The notes beneath the pieces are model-generated. The model saw only the letters and a program-made list of their open reading frames with translations. It made no database searches and was not told where the DNA came from. The position numbers and the translations under genes were made by a program. DNA of 64,000 nucleotides from Dipteris shenzhenensis (Eukaryota; Polypodiophyta; Polypodiopsida; Gleicheniales), in assembly GCA_047967505.1 (NCBI GenBank), contig CM106539.1; one strand, written 5' to 3'. Positions 23,607-35,379 of this stretch are shown here, in pieces (position 1 is the stretch's first letter; every line of letters begins with the position of its first letter).

Positions 23607-24395
23607 ACAATTAAGTGTGTTACTTACAACATCTAAGGCCTCTACAACAATAACAAATGGAGGCTGTTTTGGAGCTACGTCATGAGGCGCCAGCCTGATG
23701 TGATATGTTTGCAGGAGCATAATCAACATGCCATGGTTAGAGATGCTAGTTACTTTGGAGTATATGATATTTTTTATTCAAGAGACTCTGATTATTCAAG
23801 CATTGCCATGCTAGTCAGACATGATTTACAGCCCCAAGTTTCTTACAATGATACCCTAGGGAGATGGATGGTTATGCAGAAGAATATTCTTGGTGACATT
23901 TATGAGATTGCTGCTATTTATGCCTCTCAGGTATCTGCCAGAAGGGCTGAAATGTGGGAGTCTATTGCTGCATATACCTGGAAATCAATTGCCTTCCTTG
24001 GAGGGGACTTCAACAATTCTCCTATGCCTAGAGATAACACTACAGGAAACTCACACATGATTCAGCTTGAGCAAAGAAAATGGAATCATCTTATGGCACA
24101 TACATAGGCAGGAGACATCTGGATAACCTTACAGCATGATATGCCTGGATATACATATCATCATAATGCTCTCCACAATAATTGGGCAAGGCTAGATAGA
24201 TGGTACTTGCTACATACACAGCAATTTACTGATTTCACCATACAAATCACGATGGATCATTCTCTCTCTCTATCAAATCATGCTCCTCTTTGGTTGACAA
24301 TGGATTTTGGTATGCCCACTCATGATTTGCCTACATATACCATCCGGCTGAAACATGTGAACGTGGCATATTTTCAGCATGCCTTTATGACTTGA
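23607..24395 (+). pseudogene. LINE-B endonuclease domain
   Basis: This nicking endonuclease of the exonuclease-endonuclease-phosphatase fold lies just upstream of the reverse transcriptase, as in L1. It begins IKCVTYNI, stop, GLYNN (TAA where Gln is usual), followed by QPDVICLQEHN, which holds the catalytic Glu. SIAFLGGDFNNSP is the GDFN motif. After a TAG at 24105-24107 come TYHHNALHNNWARLDRWYL and MDHSLSLSNHAPL, the S-D-H region with its terminal His. All main motifs are present, but two stops break the frame. Both are of CAA/CAG-to-T type if Gln was ancestral. Confidence 0.85.
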
Positions 24396-24468
24396 ATTAT
24401 GCCTAGGATTCCTTTGTGCACTGTACTCATCATGTCATTAAGATATATGGTATATCATATATGGATGA

Positions 24469-25875
24469 ATGGAGGGGAAAAATAATAGATGCCAAATATC
24501 AAGTGCAATCCCTCACAGAGCTATCACAGGTTCAAAATTTATCTGCAATCCAATGAGAGAATTTATTGCATTATTAATCATTGTTACGGGAAAACAATCA
24601 AAGGAAACTCAACAAGTGGCAAGTCCATGCATGGATGACACCACTCACAAAAGATGCTCCTCCAAATCTTTTTTTAAGGGGTTACATGCTCATAGGAGGA
24701 AGAGCTCCTATCTCAGAGTTAGGAAGATTGATGGCACTTGGACTCAATCTCTTTCTGATCTAGATCATGAGTGTCGTGATCACTTTCAAAAGCTATTTGT
24801 AGCCCCTTCAGCTCCCACTCAGCGTGTGATCGATGCACGGCAAGCTCTTTTGAGACATGTCCAACCAATCATGCTTCAGTAGGATGCCTTACTTGGATCA
24901 AACATTCACAACAAAAGAATTACTTGATGCTCTGCTCCATCTTGGCAAAGGGAAATCTCCAGGATGGGATGGTCTAACCATGGAATTCTATTTGGCATTT
25001 TGGGATGACCTCAAAGATGTTATGCTACAATTGATGAATGATGCTTGGAACAACAATTGTATGCCTACTTCATGGAAACATGGGCTAGTCAAGCTTATTC
25101 CAAAGAAAAATCTGCTAACTAGAGGTCCATTACCCTCATGCCAATGATATCTAAGCTCATAACCAAAATGCTAGTACATAGAGTGCATACTATTTTGCAT
25201 GATGGACTACATCCCTTTCAATATGGATTTGTGCCTACTAGAAGGCAAATATATGATGACATTGCCAATGCCATGACTGCCATTGAGTATGCCAAATACA
25301 TTGCACAAGATCTTTAATCCTACAGATAGACATATCCAAAGCTTTTGACACTGTTCAGTGGGATTTCATTGCACATACGATGAGCAAGATGGGATTTGGA
25401 CCAAAAATGGTGCAAGCTATCTATTGGCTATATAACGACTCCTTAGCCCAATGTATATTGGCCAATCATTTGTCTACACCCTAGACATTGGGTAGGTCAG
25501 TTAGGCAAGCTTGCCCTCTTAGTGCACTATTTTATGCCATTGCCACTCACCCCTTGATTATATATCTGGATCATCTTACCTCACAGGAGAAATTAAAAGG
25601 TTTGCAGTTGCCAGGAGCATCCAGCTTTGTGGCTCATGCATATGCAGATGACTCTTTTTTTATGCCTCAAAACACACAGCAAGAATTGAACACATTAATG
25701 GATGCCTTATCTTTGTTTGGACTGGTAGCAGGACTGCATGTTAATTTTGAGAAATCAAAATTAATACTCCTAAAGAGTCGGGATTGGCATGCCATACTTT
25801 GGCCAGGAGAGATATTAGGTCCTCATTTTCTGATCAGGCATCTAGGATATCCTTTATATGTCCATCAAGGGAGGG
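24469..25875 (+). pseudogene. LINE-B reverse transcriptase domain, frameshifted and truncated
   Basis: The element copies its own RNA at a nicked site. The linker (ISELGRLMALGLN and neighbouring frames) leads to LLDALLHLGKGKSPGWDGLTMEFY at about 24917-24990, an RT opening motif. SWKHGLVKLIPKKN follows. Then, with shifts, come ITLMPMISKLITKML, LHPFQYGFVPTRRQIYDDI and ISKAFDTVQWDF (holding a catalytic Asp, about 25330). GRSVRQACPLSALFYAIATHPL and AHAYADDSFF (the YADD box, about 25637) are in the last frame. After HFLIRHLGYPLYVHQG (about 25870) the sequence switches to CACTA transposase, so the thumb, RNase H-like end and tail are missing. Confidence 0.9.
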
Positions 25876-25879
25876 ATAA

Positions 25880-28800
25880 TAGCATGGAGCAGGATGATCT
25901 TTTTACCGTAGCATCGACTCCACTGTTTGAGGGGTGCACATTCTCTGTTCTACGTGCCTCCCTTGAGTTACTAAACTTGCAAACCATCTATGGATGGAGC
26001 AATGCAAGTTTGAATGCATTACTCAAGTAAGCTTTAAAGTCGATTTTGCAAACATGGTGCATTATGCTAGTGGGTCAATTACTCGAATGCTTTTCCTCAT
26101 TTATGGTCTTCACGTGCAGGCTATTGTGTAAAATGCTTCCAAGGGAGAATAAATTACCGACCTCAAGAGATATGGCAAGGCAACAACAATGTGACCTCTC
26201 TTGGAGGATTAGATTACAAGCGCATCCATGCATGTGTCAACGATTGCGTTTTGTTTCGTGGACTACATAAGGATGCAAGAGAGTGTCCTACTTGTGGAGA
26301 GGCAAGATATAGAGCAGATCTCAAAACCTTAGACATGCCTCGTAAGGTATTGCGACATTTTCCCATAATCCCTCGCATCCAACATATGTTCAAGTGCAAA
26401 TCTATTGCAGAGCTCATGTCATGGTATTCCTCCCACTCCCGCGGACTCTCCTGTGTGGAAGCATATTGAAGACACATGGCCAAGCTTCAAGGAAGAACCT
26501 AGGAGCTTGAGACTTGGATTGGGTATGGACGGTGTGAACCCATTTGGTCTCAAAAGCACGTCTTACAGTGTATGGCCAGTGGTATTGGTGAATTACAATC
26601 TTCCACCCTCTATGGCTATTAAGAAAGGACATGTCATGCTATCCCTTCTAATTCCAGGGAAACATAAAGTCAAAAACCCTGATGTTTATTTGGAGCCTTT
26701 GATTGATGAGCTAGAGATACTTTGGAGAGGTATCGAGGTGCATGATGTGAGCAGGCCTCCCTCGTCATGAGACTTCAACTACAAAGCAGTCTTGATGTGG
26801 ACGATGCATGACTTCCCAGGCTATGGCGAGTGTTCAGGTAAGCATTGCATTTTTTAATTATGAATAGGCAAGGACGTGGCACCCTAAACCCACCTTCCAC
26901 TCTTAATTGCATCTATTGTTTCAGGTCTCACTACATCGGGTTACCATGCATGTCCTGTTTGTGGTCCTTCGCTAGTTGCCTCACGGGCACACGCATTGAA
27001 TAAGGTCATCTATGAGAATCACCATCGATTTCTCCCACCTGATCATCCTAGATATGTTGCCCCTTGGAATGAAGTCCTCCCACAATCACTCACCGCGGGA
27101 GATTGGATGAGAATTTGGGACAGTTCCACGACTCCTCCACCACTTGGCATGAGCCAGTAAGGATTTGTAACTATTGGCTGGAAGTAAAGATTGGCTATAT
27201 TGGTTGAAAGTGAGGATTGCATGCTAACACTTTATTTTGTTTAGATACTCCATCTTTTATCATTTACCATATTGGTCCCACCTCAAGATCAATCACCTGC
27301 TCGATCCCATGCATATCTTCAAGAATGTGGCATCTACCATTTGGGAGCATTTGAATGGGACACGAGATTCGGCAGGCATAAGGGAGGATCTACGTACCAC
27401 AGGGAGGATGCATGAAGCTTGGCCTCAAGAGAGACCAAATGGGCGTGTTTTTTTACCTCGTGCACCGTGGATGTTATCAAAGCTAGAGATGGCGACGGTG
27501 AAGCGCGCTATTACTACAATTCGTACTCCCACTGGATGCATGAGGTGTTTGAAGGGAGCCTTTACAAAGAGCAAGAAAAGAGGTGTAGAGCAATTATATG
27601 GCTTGAAATCTCATGATTGGCACAAGATGCTCCAAGTAAGTATTTTATATGCATAATATCTTTTTCCTTTCAAATCTGTGAGTGAATAGCTATAAGCAAC
27701 TAATCAACCACCTCCTCGCGGGTTCAGTTCATACTACCTACTAGCATTTCACGTAGTGCATCAAAGGACGTGAAAGATTGTATTTACAAGATGGGCGAGC
27801 TTGTGAGGTATGTGAGCTCAAAGGAAATAGATCCCACCATGCTTGAGAATGCTCGAGTTATGTCAGTGGAGGCGGTTTGTTTAGTGGAGGAGACATTTCC
27901 ACGTTCTATTCTCACAAGCCAACTACATCTCATAGTGCATTTGGTGGATGAGATTGCTATATGCGGTACTATACATGCACGATGGTTGTTCTTCCTCGAG
28001 CGCTTCATGAAGACCTTGAAGGGCTTCGTGAGACAAAATGCAAGACTCGAAGGTAGCATGGCCGAGGGTTGGTTGGTACAAGAGTCACTTGTATATATTT
28101 CTCAGTTTCTTGTTGATGTGGATAGCTCTCTCCCACGACTATGGAGAGATGATGAAGACCTAAGGATGACCTCTATTGTGCCTCAAGGAAAAGGACGCAA
28201 CAAAGTAATAGACACGGAGTTGCATAATAGTATCAACCTCTTTTGCGTGCTTAATAGTGATGTGATGAAAAGATGGGTGACAAGATACAAGGATGCAAAG
28301 GCAAGAAGACAAGAAGAAAGGGCCCTCTTTCGTACACACCACGGATCTCGTGTGCCATACCCTCAACGTCTAAGAGCACTTCCAAAGGATATTCATGTGG
28401 ATTGGCTACTTGATGAAATGGAGAAAGCAGAGAAAGACGAGGGGATGCATATCACAATGGAAGAATGGGAGTATGCTAGGGGATGCATGAGCAAGGTCGG
28501 TATATAGAATGTTATGCATAAGTTAGGAGGTTTTTATAATTTAGATTGCTTATTTAATTGATTTTTTCTTGGTGTAGTGCACTATGTTCAATGCTATATG
28601 GTGTGAGGGCAAGCATTTTTGAACACAACGGATTGATGATAAGAGAAATACACAAGATTGCGGCGTCATTGCTAGCTTTGAGGGAGCCAATGGAGTCATG
28701 GATGATTATTGTGGCATAATCCAAGATATCATTATGCTTGACTTTCGACGCTTCTTTGTGTATGTTTTGGATGTAAAGTGGTTTAAGGACGTGGTGGAAA

Positions 28801-29359
28801 GAGGCCCTAATGCAACAATCAAACGCCATGCAAGTGGCTTTGTAACTATTGACTCCACAAAGTTTTGGCAAAGTAGGAAGGACACACTAATACTACCGCA
28901 ACAATGTGAACAGGTACTGTGCACACATATAAAAATACTCGCTTTTAAATATTTGATGCAAGAAAAGTAACATGATTGTATTTGTGTTTGAATTAGGTTG
29001 TCTATCAACCAATGGTGGATAATAATAGGTGGTGGCATGTCATACCTATTATGCCACGTTCCAAAGTGATGTATAGTACATTTACTAATATGGAGCGTAT
29101 GGAGGATGATCATGGCCATGGACGTGATGATGACCGTGATACAAGAGAGGAGGATGATCATGAGATAGGAGATATAGATATTGAGGCCGGCATTACCCGT
29201 GAGGACGAGCCTACCATTGGAGATGTTGATTTCGATGAGCACATGAGTGGCACAAGTAGTAGTGGGTTGAATGTATTTGTAGATCTAAACACTTGTTTGG
29301 ATTTTGAAGTAGATAGTTTGGCAAGGGTTGATCTCATTGAGGATGAGATTGAACCGTAG
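25880..29359 (+). pseudogene. CACTA-1 (En/Spm) TNP2-type transposase gene, 5-prime truncated
   Basis: TNP2 transposases cut and move CACTA elements. The gene starts mid-domain (DLFTVASTPLFEGC, LNLQTIYGWSNASLNALL). It continues with HACVNDCVLFRGLH, CPTCGEARYRAD, LGMDGVNPFG and LLIPGKHKVKNPDVYLEPL. Canonical introns follow: about 26837-26926 (before TTSGYHACPVCG), 27157-27244 (before INHLLDPMHIFKN), 27636-27727, 28494-28579 and 28914-28998. The exon at 27728-28493 is a DUF4218 domain (QLHLIVHLVDEI, LERFMKTLKGFVRQNARLEG, MAEGWLVQESLVYI). 28580-29060 is DUF4216-like (RGPNATIKRHASGFVTIDS, NNRWWHVIPI) with an acidic tail to 29359. The N-terminal part is missing, and stops lie near 26030 and 28619. 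The splice sites look intact, so decay is moderate. Confidence 0.88.
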
Positions 29360-29519
29360 CCCCACAATTGATATTGGCAAAACTATTTTACATATTGTCT
29401 CATTCTCCTCATTTCCCTTAATTCTTGTATATGTGGGCTTGCAAAAAATTATATGCTTTGGTAATCATGGGCAATGTTTGGAAAGCAATGATGTACACCA
29501 AAATCTCACTTTCTGTATT

Positions 29520-29814
29520 CTCTGGAGCGCGTCTAACAATGCGTCTAAATGCGCGTCTGATTCTCAGTGTAAACGTGCAAATAAATGCGCAAATACACGT
29601 GCAAATAGACGCGCTAATAAACGGGATGTTAGACGGGCCCGTATTTTCTCAGGTCTAACATGCAAATAAACGCGGTGATTGATGCGCAAATAGACGAGCA
29701 TTTAGCCGCGCTAATAGACGTGCCCATAATTTCTCTACTAGAGCAACACCTATAGACGCACCCGCTATTTTGCGCGTCTACCAAGCGCGTCTATAGTTGC
29801 TTTGTGTTGTTGTG
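29520..29814. repeat. CACTA-1 subterminal repeat zone and probable 3-prime end
   Basis: About ten copies of GCGTCTA or its inverse TAGACGC (with variants) are packed in 270 bp just past the transposase gene, in both orientations. CACTA elements carry such subterminal motifs as binding sites for their second protein. The zone ends at about 29814 in GTTGTTGTG. Its inverse starts CACAACAACACAAAG, close to a CACTACAA-type terminus but with the diagnostic T lost. Confidence 0.65.
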
Positions 29815-32255
29815 TAATAAACCGACTCAGTTGGTTCATTTCAATGTGTCAATCCATTACGTGAGCAATTTCATGAAAAAGACTTTTGATAATTTTAATG
29901 CATTGATACCACATAAATCTCATCACCCTTTTTAGATAATCTTTGCAATGTATTTTGCAACAAAGAAGAAGGAGAACCCCGATGACTAATCCTCTAAATT
30001 ATCCTTCATAGGCTCCCATCAAGAGATTATATATCAATGTTATTTGTCAAACTTTAGGCCCCTTTCCATTCACAATTGCCTAATTTTGGTCTCCACACAG
30101 TAATAAGCTTCGTCAAAAGGTCTGACTGCTAGATTTTGAGTGGAAGTTCATATAAGAGAGTCTCTTGCTAGTTGCAGCTACTATTCATAAAGCCCAAAAC
30201 ACCACGTTGCTCAATCCAATACCTTGAGATGATTGCATTTGTTAACATGTACCAACAAGACTACAATCTTCAATTGGAGGGATGGCACCAGGTCGTAATG
30301 TGGGGAACGAAAAAAAAAATCACGCAGGCCTAACACAACATTTGTAAATGGTTGCATTTCGACCGTTCAGGGAAGCGTGGAAGAACTTAGCCAACAATCA
30401 CTTTCTTCCTTGCAAGTCATATGACAATGGGAAAGCTATGGAGATTTGAATAGGGATATATCACATGGCAATCATAAGAAATCCCCTACTGTTGAAAGAT
30501 ATTGTTGTGATGGACTTGGGGTGTGGAAGAGGCATATTAAGGTGTGAAATGTTTGGCTCTTTCTATATGTTTCTTTGGTACTCTGGATAGGTCAATATTG
30601 GGAGAGCTAGCTCCAAGATACCTACCAGCATTTGACCACAATTACAGCTATTGCCATCCAAGTAATATGCCAGTATCTGATCCATTCATGAGACTTATTC
30701 TCTGCGCTTATATTCTTGATGTTTATATTCTTGGCGCCCAAGGAATGGCCCGTTCCCTCGGATTATAACTCTTTAGGGAAGGAAGCACACCACCTCCCCA
30801 CCCACACACTGTGTGGTTATAATAATTATATATTATATATTATCATAGAAATGATTTCAATTGCTCATCCATTCGAAATTTCTTGTTTTCAATATGAATT
30901 CTTACAACATTCCTCTATTTTAATGCATGTTCTCAATGTGACAGAGCAAGGAAATCCAAATTGGATGCAAGATCGAGGCAAGATCGAAGGATATCAACAT
31001 CTTTATTCATACGATTATAGTCCATGTGACAATATTGTGTAGATTGCAATGAGGATCAATTATATTAGCTCTTGTGAGTGTCATCTTATTCATGTATTTG
31101 TTGGGCTTCAACTTCCAAATCACACAAACAATATGGCCATCACCAAGTCAATAATAAATCACCAGCCCTGACATTTGTAGGGAGGCCCTAGGTCCTAAAG
31201 GACCACATGTCGTGTCTCATGTGCATATTTTTACTTGTTCGTTTTTTCCTTTTAAAATTATAGGATTTAGGTACAATTTTGACTTATTAGTTACGTGCTC
31301 CACGACAAAAAAGCTGTTTGCTACAACCTAGTTAAGTCACATGTCACCTGTCTTGAGTCAACCTTAAGCTCAAGATTCAAGAAACTCTCTCCCTCCTTTT
31401 AGGAGCTGATTTGTACTATATTTTTGTAGCATTAATAGAAGTTTCCTTTTTTTGAAAAAAAAAGAAACTCTCTGAGGGTCTCATTCTTTTGGCCACCTTT
31501 GCTCCAACCTGCTACCTTTTGCCAACACTAATTTACGAATGCTCAAGCAAGTAGGGTCCATCTTTTGTTCCTTCTTGTAGAATTCAAACTTCTTTGAGGG
31601 GTTCTACATTCCTCTACATATGCATTCCCTGATGGCATGAAATCATATGGCAAAAAAACAAGCTAAAAATTCTTCAGTTGGTTCTACTTTTGCACTTGGC
31701 TCTATGCTGATGGTAATTGTGCTACATCTAGTCTCAGATTAGTTGGAGACTTGGTTACGTGCTTCTAACTAATATGCCACTATCTTATGAATCCACTATT
31801 TACGGTAGGCAACCTAGACCCAAGTTTCTTTTTTAAACCCATCATTTAGCCATATGTCACAATTGTAGACATTGATTATTATAAAGATCTAATGGTCTGA
31901 GTCCTATGGATTTTTTGCTTTATTTTGGGATTTTAAAAGATTGCTTTTTGACAAAGTGCCTTGCTTTAAATTTGGATTCTTGTATCCTAATTAATCCATA
32001 CATTCCATATTTGCAAGTCGTGAATCCTAATATTGACTTAGAGTGTGTCCTTGCAATAATATATTTTTCTTGTGGCAGGTTGCACTTTGAATCCACCATA
32101 GTTGTGCATCTTGTGATCCCATAGCTGTGAAGGGAAGGAATACTTTCTGCAACTCTTGATACACCCTCTGTAATCTGGGACTTTTTTAGTACATTTTTTT
32201 AAAGAAAAGAACGAATTAAAAATGCATGTGCACATTCAAAGCACAAAAAAAGCAT
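29815..32255. other. Non-coding region with a deleted dispersed-repeat copy
   Basis: No gene is supported. 31510-31960 matches two separated blocks at 5755-5990 and 7195-7350, so this copy lacks the middle. The rest shows no motif that I recognise. Confidence 0.45.
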
Positions 32256-32261
32256 TTTTTA

Positions 32262-32590
32262 TAACCGGTCAACGTGCAACGGTTGATTGGCTATATACCG
32301 ATCGGTGAATCCCAACACCAACCAGTATTTTCTTGAAAATAGCAAACAGTGTTGGGATTCACCGATTGGTGAAAAAAACACTAGTTGGTGAATCACTACA
32401 CCAACCGGTATATAATAAACCGATCGGTGAAACTCAACACTAGTCGATATATTCAGAATACACTAGTCGGTGTAGTGATATACCGGTCGATGTGCACCAA
32501 TAGAACACGTGGCATGCATGCATTGGCCATGAACACCGACCGGTGTGGACATACCGACCAATATGTGTAGTTGCGTTCTATAAAAGGGCG
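32262..32590 (+). promoter_or_regulatory. LTR-like promoter with nested inverted repeats
   Basis: CCGATCGGTGAATCCCAACAC near 32299 is mirrored by GTGTTGGGATTCACCGATTGG near 32350. Further CACCGACCGGTG-type palindromes follow to 32560. TATAAAAGGGCGCC at about 32580 looks like a TATA box. The stretch precedes a transcribed-leader-like region and a primer-site-like sequence at 33584. This suggests the U3-R part of an LTR, although its partner LTR is not in the window. Confidence 0.45.
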
Positions 32591-32726
32591 CCTTCGCATC
32601 ATTTTTTTCGCCTTTCACCGAAATTCACCATAGTTTTCTATCTTTTTTCGCATCCTCGCTATTTTCCACTTTGCCTTTAGGCTTTTGGTGAGCTTCTAGC
32701 CTCACTATTGTTTTCAGTTAGGGCCG

Positions 32727-33276
32727 GGTGATGGCTCACTTCAGCCGGCAGGATTCACCTCACCTCAACTGAGAGAAAAGAGAGAGAAAAATGTCATATG
32801 TTTGTGCTTTCTTGCTTCTGTGTGTGTGCTTGCATGATGTGTTTCACTCGGGGCTGGATGATGAATCGCTTTGGCTGGTTGGATTCATCTTGCCTCGAGT
32901 GATGTTCTAGTAGTATTATGATTAAGACTGGGTGATGGCTTGCTTCAGCCGGCTAGATTCACCTCATCCCAATTGAGAGAGGAAAAGAGAGAGAGGAATA
33001 TGTGTGATGCTTATTTATGCTTTCTTATATGTGTTTGCATGTGATGTTTATCACTTGGGGCCGGATGATGACTCGCTTTGGCGGCTTGGATTCATCTTGC
33101 CTCGAGTGGCATTCTATTAGTTAGTATCATAATCAAGGATGGGTGATGGCCCACTTCGCCCTGTTGGATTCACCTCGCTTTGGTCTACTATCATATATTC
33201 ATATATATTGTATGTAGTTGTCAATAGACTCAGTTATTGTCCAGATGATAGTTCGCTTTGGCCGACTGGATTCATC
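32727..33276 (+). repeat. Six 33-nt hairpin modules in alternating A/B types
   Basis: Modules of exactly 33 bases lie at 32727-32759, 32857-32889, 32931-32963, 33064-33096, 33142-33174 and 33244-33276. The first, third and fifth begin GGTGATGG and end GATTCACC. The others begin GATGAT and end GATTCATC. The closing five base pairs change together (GGTGA with TCACC, GATGA with TCATC), a compensatory pattern. The loops share CTTCAGCC or CTTTGGC cores. Spacers are 41-101 bp with GAGAGA and TCGAGTG tags. They lie between the TATA box and the primer-site-like sequence, so they are probably transcribed. Confidence 0.75.
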
Positions 33277-33583
33277 TCGAAGACGAGCTTCCCAACGAGC
33301 TCAAGATGTGTGATCACATAATTTTGATCTAGATCATCTTGGTTCATTACATCGTGATTGCAGCTGTTATATGTTTTCCTGTTTCGTCTTTTATAGCCTA
33401 TCCTTCTTCGATATCCTGATAGGGTTTCTTGAAGTAATTTTTATGAGGTGCACTATTGCTTGTAGGGTCCAGTTATAATTATCACTGTTGATTGTTAACG
33501 TAATGCATTACGATTGGGCCTAGATGTCTCAATTAGTTAATTGCAATTCATTAGTTTTCGTATGTACACATCGTGACTCATCA

Positions 33584-33595
33584 TGGTAGCAGAAC
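33584..33595 (+). other. Primer-binding-site-like sequence
   Basis: TGGTAGCAGAAC directly after TCATCA resembles the initiator-tRNA-Met primer site TGGTATCAGAGC with two mismatches. The copia element downstream has the exact site in the same TCA-TGG setting (36108-36122). If real, the upstream LTR ends at about 33583. Confidence 0.4.
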
Positions 33596-33654
33596 CTCAC
33601 GAGTGCTTACGTAATGATTGTTGTGTGAATTAGATCTATACCTCTGCCTTCCTC

Positions 33655-35130
33655 ATGGCAGCCACCCCTTCAAAGAGAGAGAGAGACACTAGGAGAATTG
33701 AGTTGTAGCACCTTGTCCATAGGGTGTGCATTCGACATATTATTACATTGAGTGAGGAGTAAATAAGAGAGATTTCACATATCAAGTCTAAGCTGGATGA
33801 AATGCATTAGCGCATACTTGCTCAATTTGACTGTAGTTGGACGAGGTGTGGAGAGGTGGAGCGAACAAAGGAGAAAGAGGCTATACTAAATTTCCTACCT
33901 AGAGTGTTGGGTGATATGGTTGTACAATGGGAAATGGTAAAGCAGTCAAAGCCCTTGACAGACGCAGCAAGGTCAAAGTTGGATAGGTGGCTTGTAGAAT
34001 GGAAAGAATCCCATGCTGCCATTCATAGGAAAAATCGAAAGGAAAAAGGTGCGGTCGGTAGACTATCGAATGTCACCATGCAATATTATACCCAAGTTGC
34101 TAGTGGCTCCTTAGAAAGAATAGACATGAGAAGTCAAGACGGCAAGGCACAAATAGACCTATGCACAAAGTTTGTCAACATGTGCTCTACAATGATACAC
34201 TTCCCACTAGTTGCATTGACAAATCTTGAGAAATTAGGCAGGGGAGTGGAAGGAAAAGTGTACTAGGTTAAGATAGAGGGTGTGCCAGGTTTCAAGCCAA
34301 CCCTATCTTACGCAGGCAAGAAGTTAAGGCACGCTACTACACATGCACATAGATCATTGAAGATAGAGCTGGCAATGATTGTAATGCATAGGGCTGTGTG
34401 TCTTGCAATTGGTTACACACACGTTAGTGATCTTTGGTTAATCAGTCCATACTTCAATGGAGGTAGTATTTATGACATGCTCATGAGCCTACCTTCCATG
34501 TATCATGATTATTCGAATTGGACAAGGCGAGGCAACCCCCACGAGCATCCTTGCAATGCGTGGCATGATACACGGAGTCAGATGCGAGCACACCTATTCT
34601 GTAAGAACACTCTTGCCATTTGCGCAGCTATTGCTAGTGCAATGAAAGCAGTGCATGAGAGGGGGTTCAAACACACCGATTTGAATGCCGAAAACTGTGT
34701 GCTATATTTCACACCAGATGGGAAATATGTGCCAGTGAGCATTATTGATTGGGGAAGGTGTCTCCACAGAACTGAGAGCAAGCCCGAGTAGGTTTAGTCG
34801 CTTGCTCCAAAGTAAAGATTTCCTTGGTTTGCACTAGAGCTTTACGCAAGAAATGATGCTATACCTCAATCAAATGGCACATGGTTAGACTGTCAGATTG
34901 CTATGCTGTCGGTTGGTTACTAGCCGAAATAGCCAACTTCCTTGTGGGGTATAGGTCCGCACTGTCAAGTGATGAACTATACTCAGGGCATGTAATCGAG
35001 TGTTGTGGGATTATAAACTCCACTTGTGCCAAAATGGGGCCAAAATGAGCCTCGAGAATGGATGACAATGGAATCACTGCTAACTAAACTTCATGCACAT
35101 GAAAATGATGCAATGCGTCCAATGGATGAT
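33655..35130 (+). pseudogene. Decayed protein kinase gene of unknown family
   Basis: One frame runs from ATG 33655 through the kinase domain. An N-terminal helical part (33655-34200) precedes LGRGVEGKVY (glycine loop, about 34228), AGKKL (ATP-binding Lys, about 34315), MKAVHERGFKHTDLNAENCVL (catalytic Asp and Asn; HTD replaces HRD) and IIDWGR (DWG replaces DFG, 34747). In-frame stops lie at 33706, 33760, 33808, 34264, 34789, 34795 and 34813. Beyond these, RFPWFALELY keeps the APE region. After a shift near 34895, DCYAVGWLLAEIANFL keeps the next helix. All seven stops are TAG or TAA. The key catalytic residues are in place, so decay came after a functional phase. It may be a gene captured by an LTR element. 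Its substrate is unknown. Confidence 0.75.
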
Positions 35131-35379
35131 ATGAAAACTTATCTATAAAATTATAATTTTGACATATCGTCATATTTCCATTTGCAAGTCCTGCACTTTT
35201 TAAATATTCCTAAATTATATTTTGCACTATTTTGAAATGGATGTTGGATAACATCATTGGTTGTTTAGGGTGGTTTATGTTTTGAAATTTTGAGAAAACA
35301 ATCTTCTACAATAGGATGAGAAGCAAATGTGTTTTAATGTATGTATCATGTCCTAAACTCACATCTTTGCTATTATGTT

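Noticed and set aside
29520-29814. CRISPR-like array of short repeats
   Set aside because: Repeats are in both orientations with irregular spacing next to a CACTA transposase in a plant genome. Subterminal motifs explain them.
32727-33276. CRISPR-like reading of the 33-nt repeats
   Set aside because: Spacers differ in length from 41 to 101 bp and the two module types alternate in a eukaryotic context with no cas genes.
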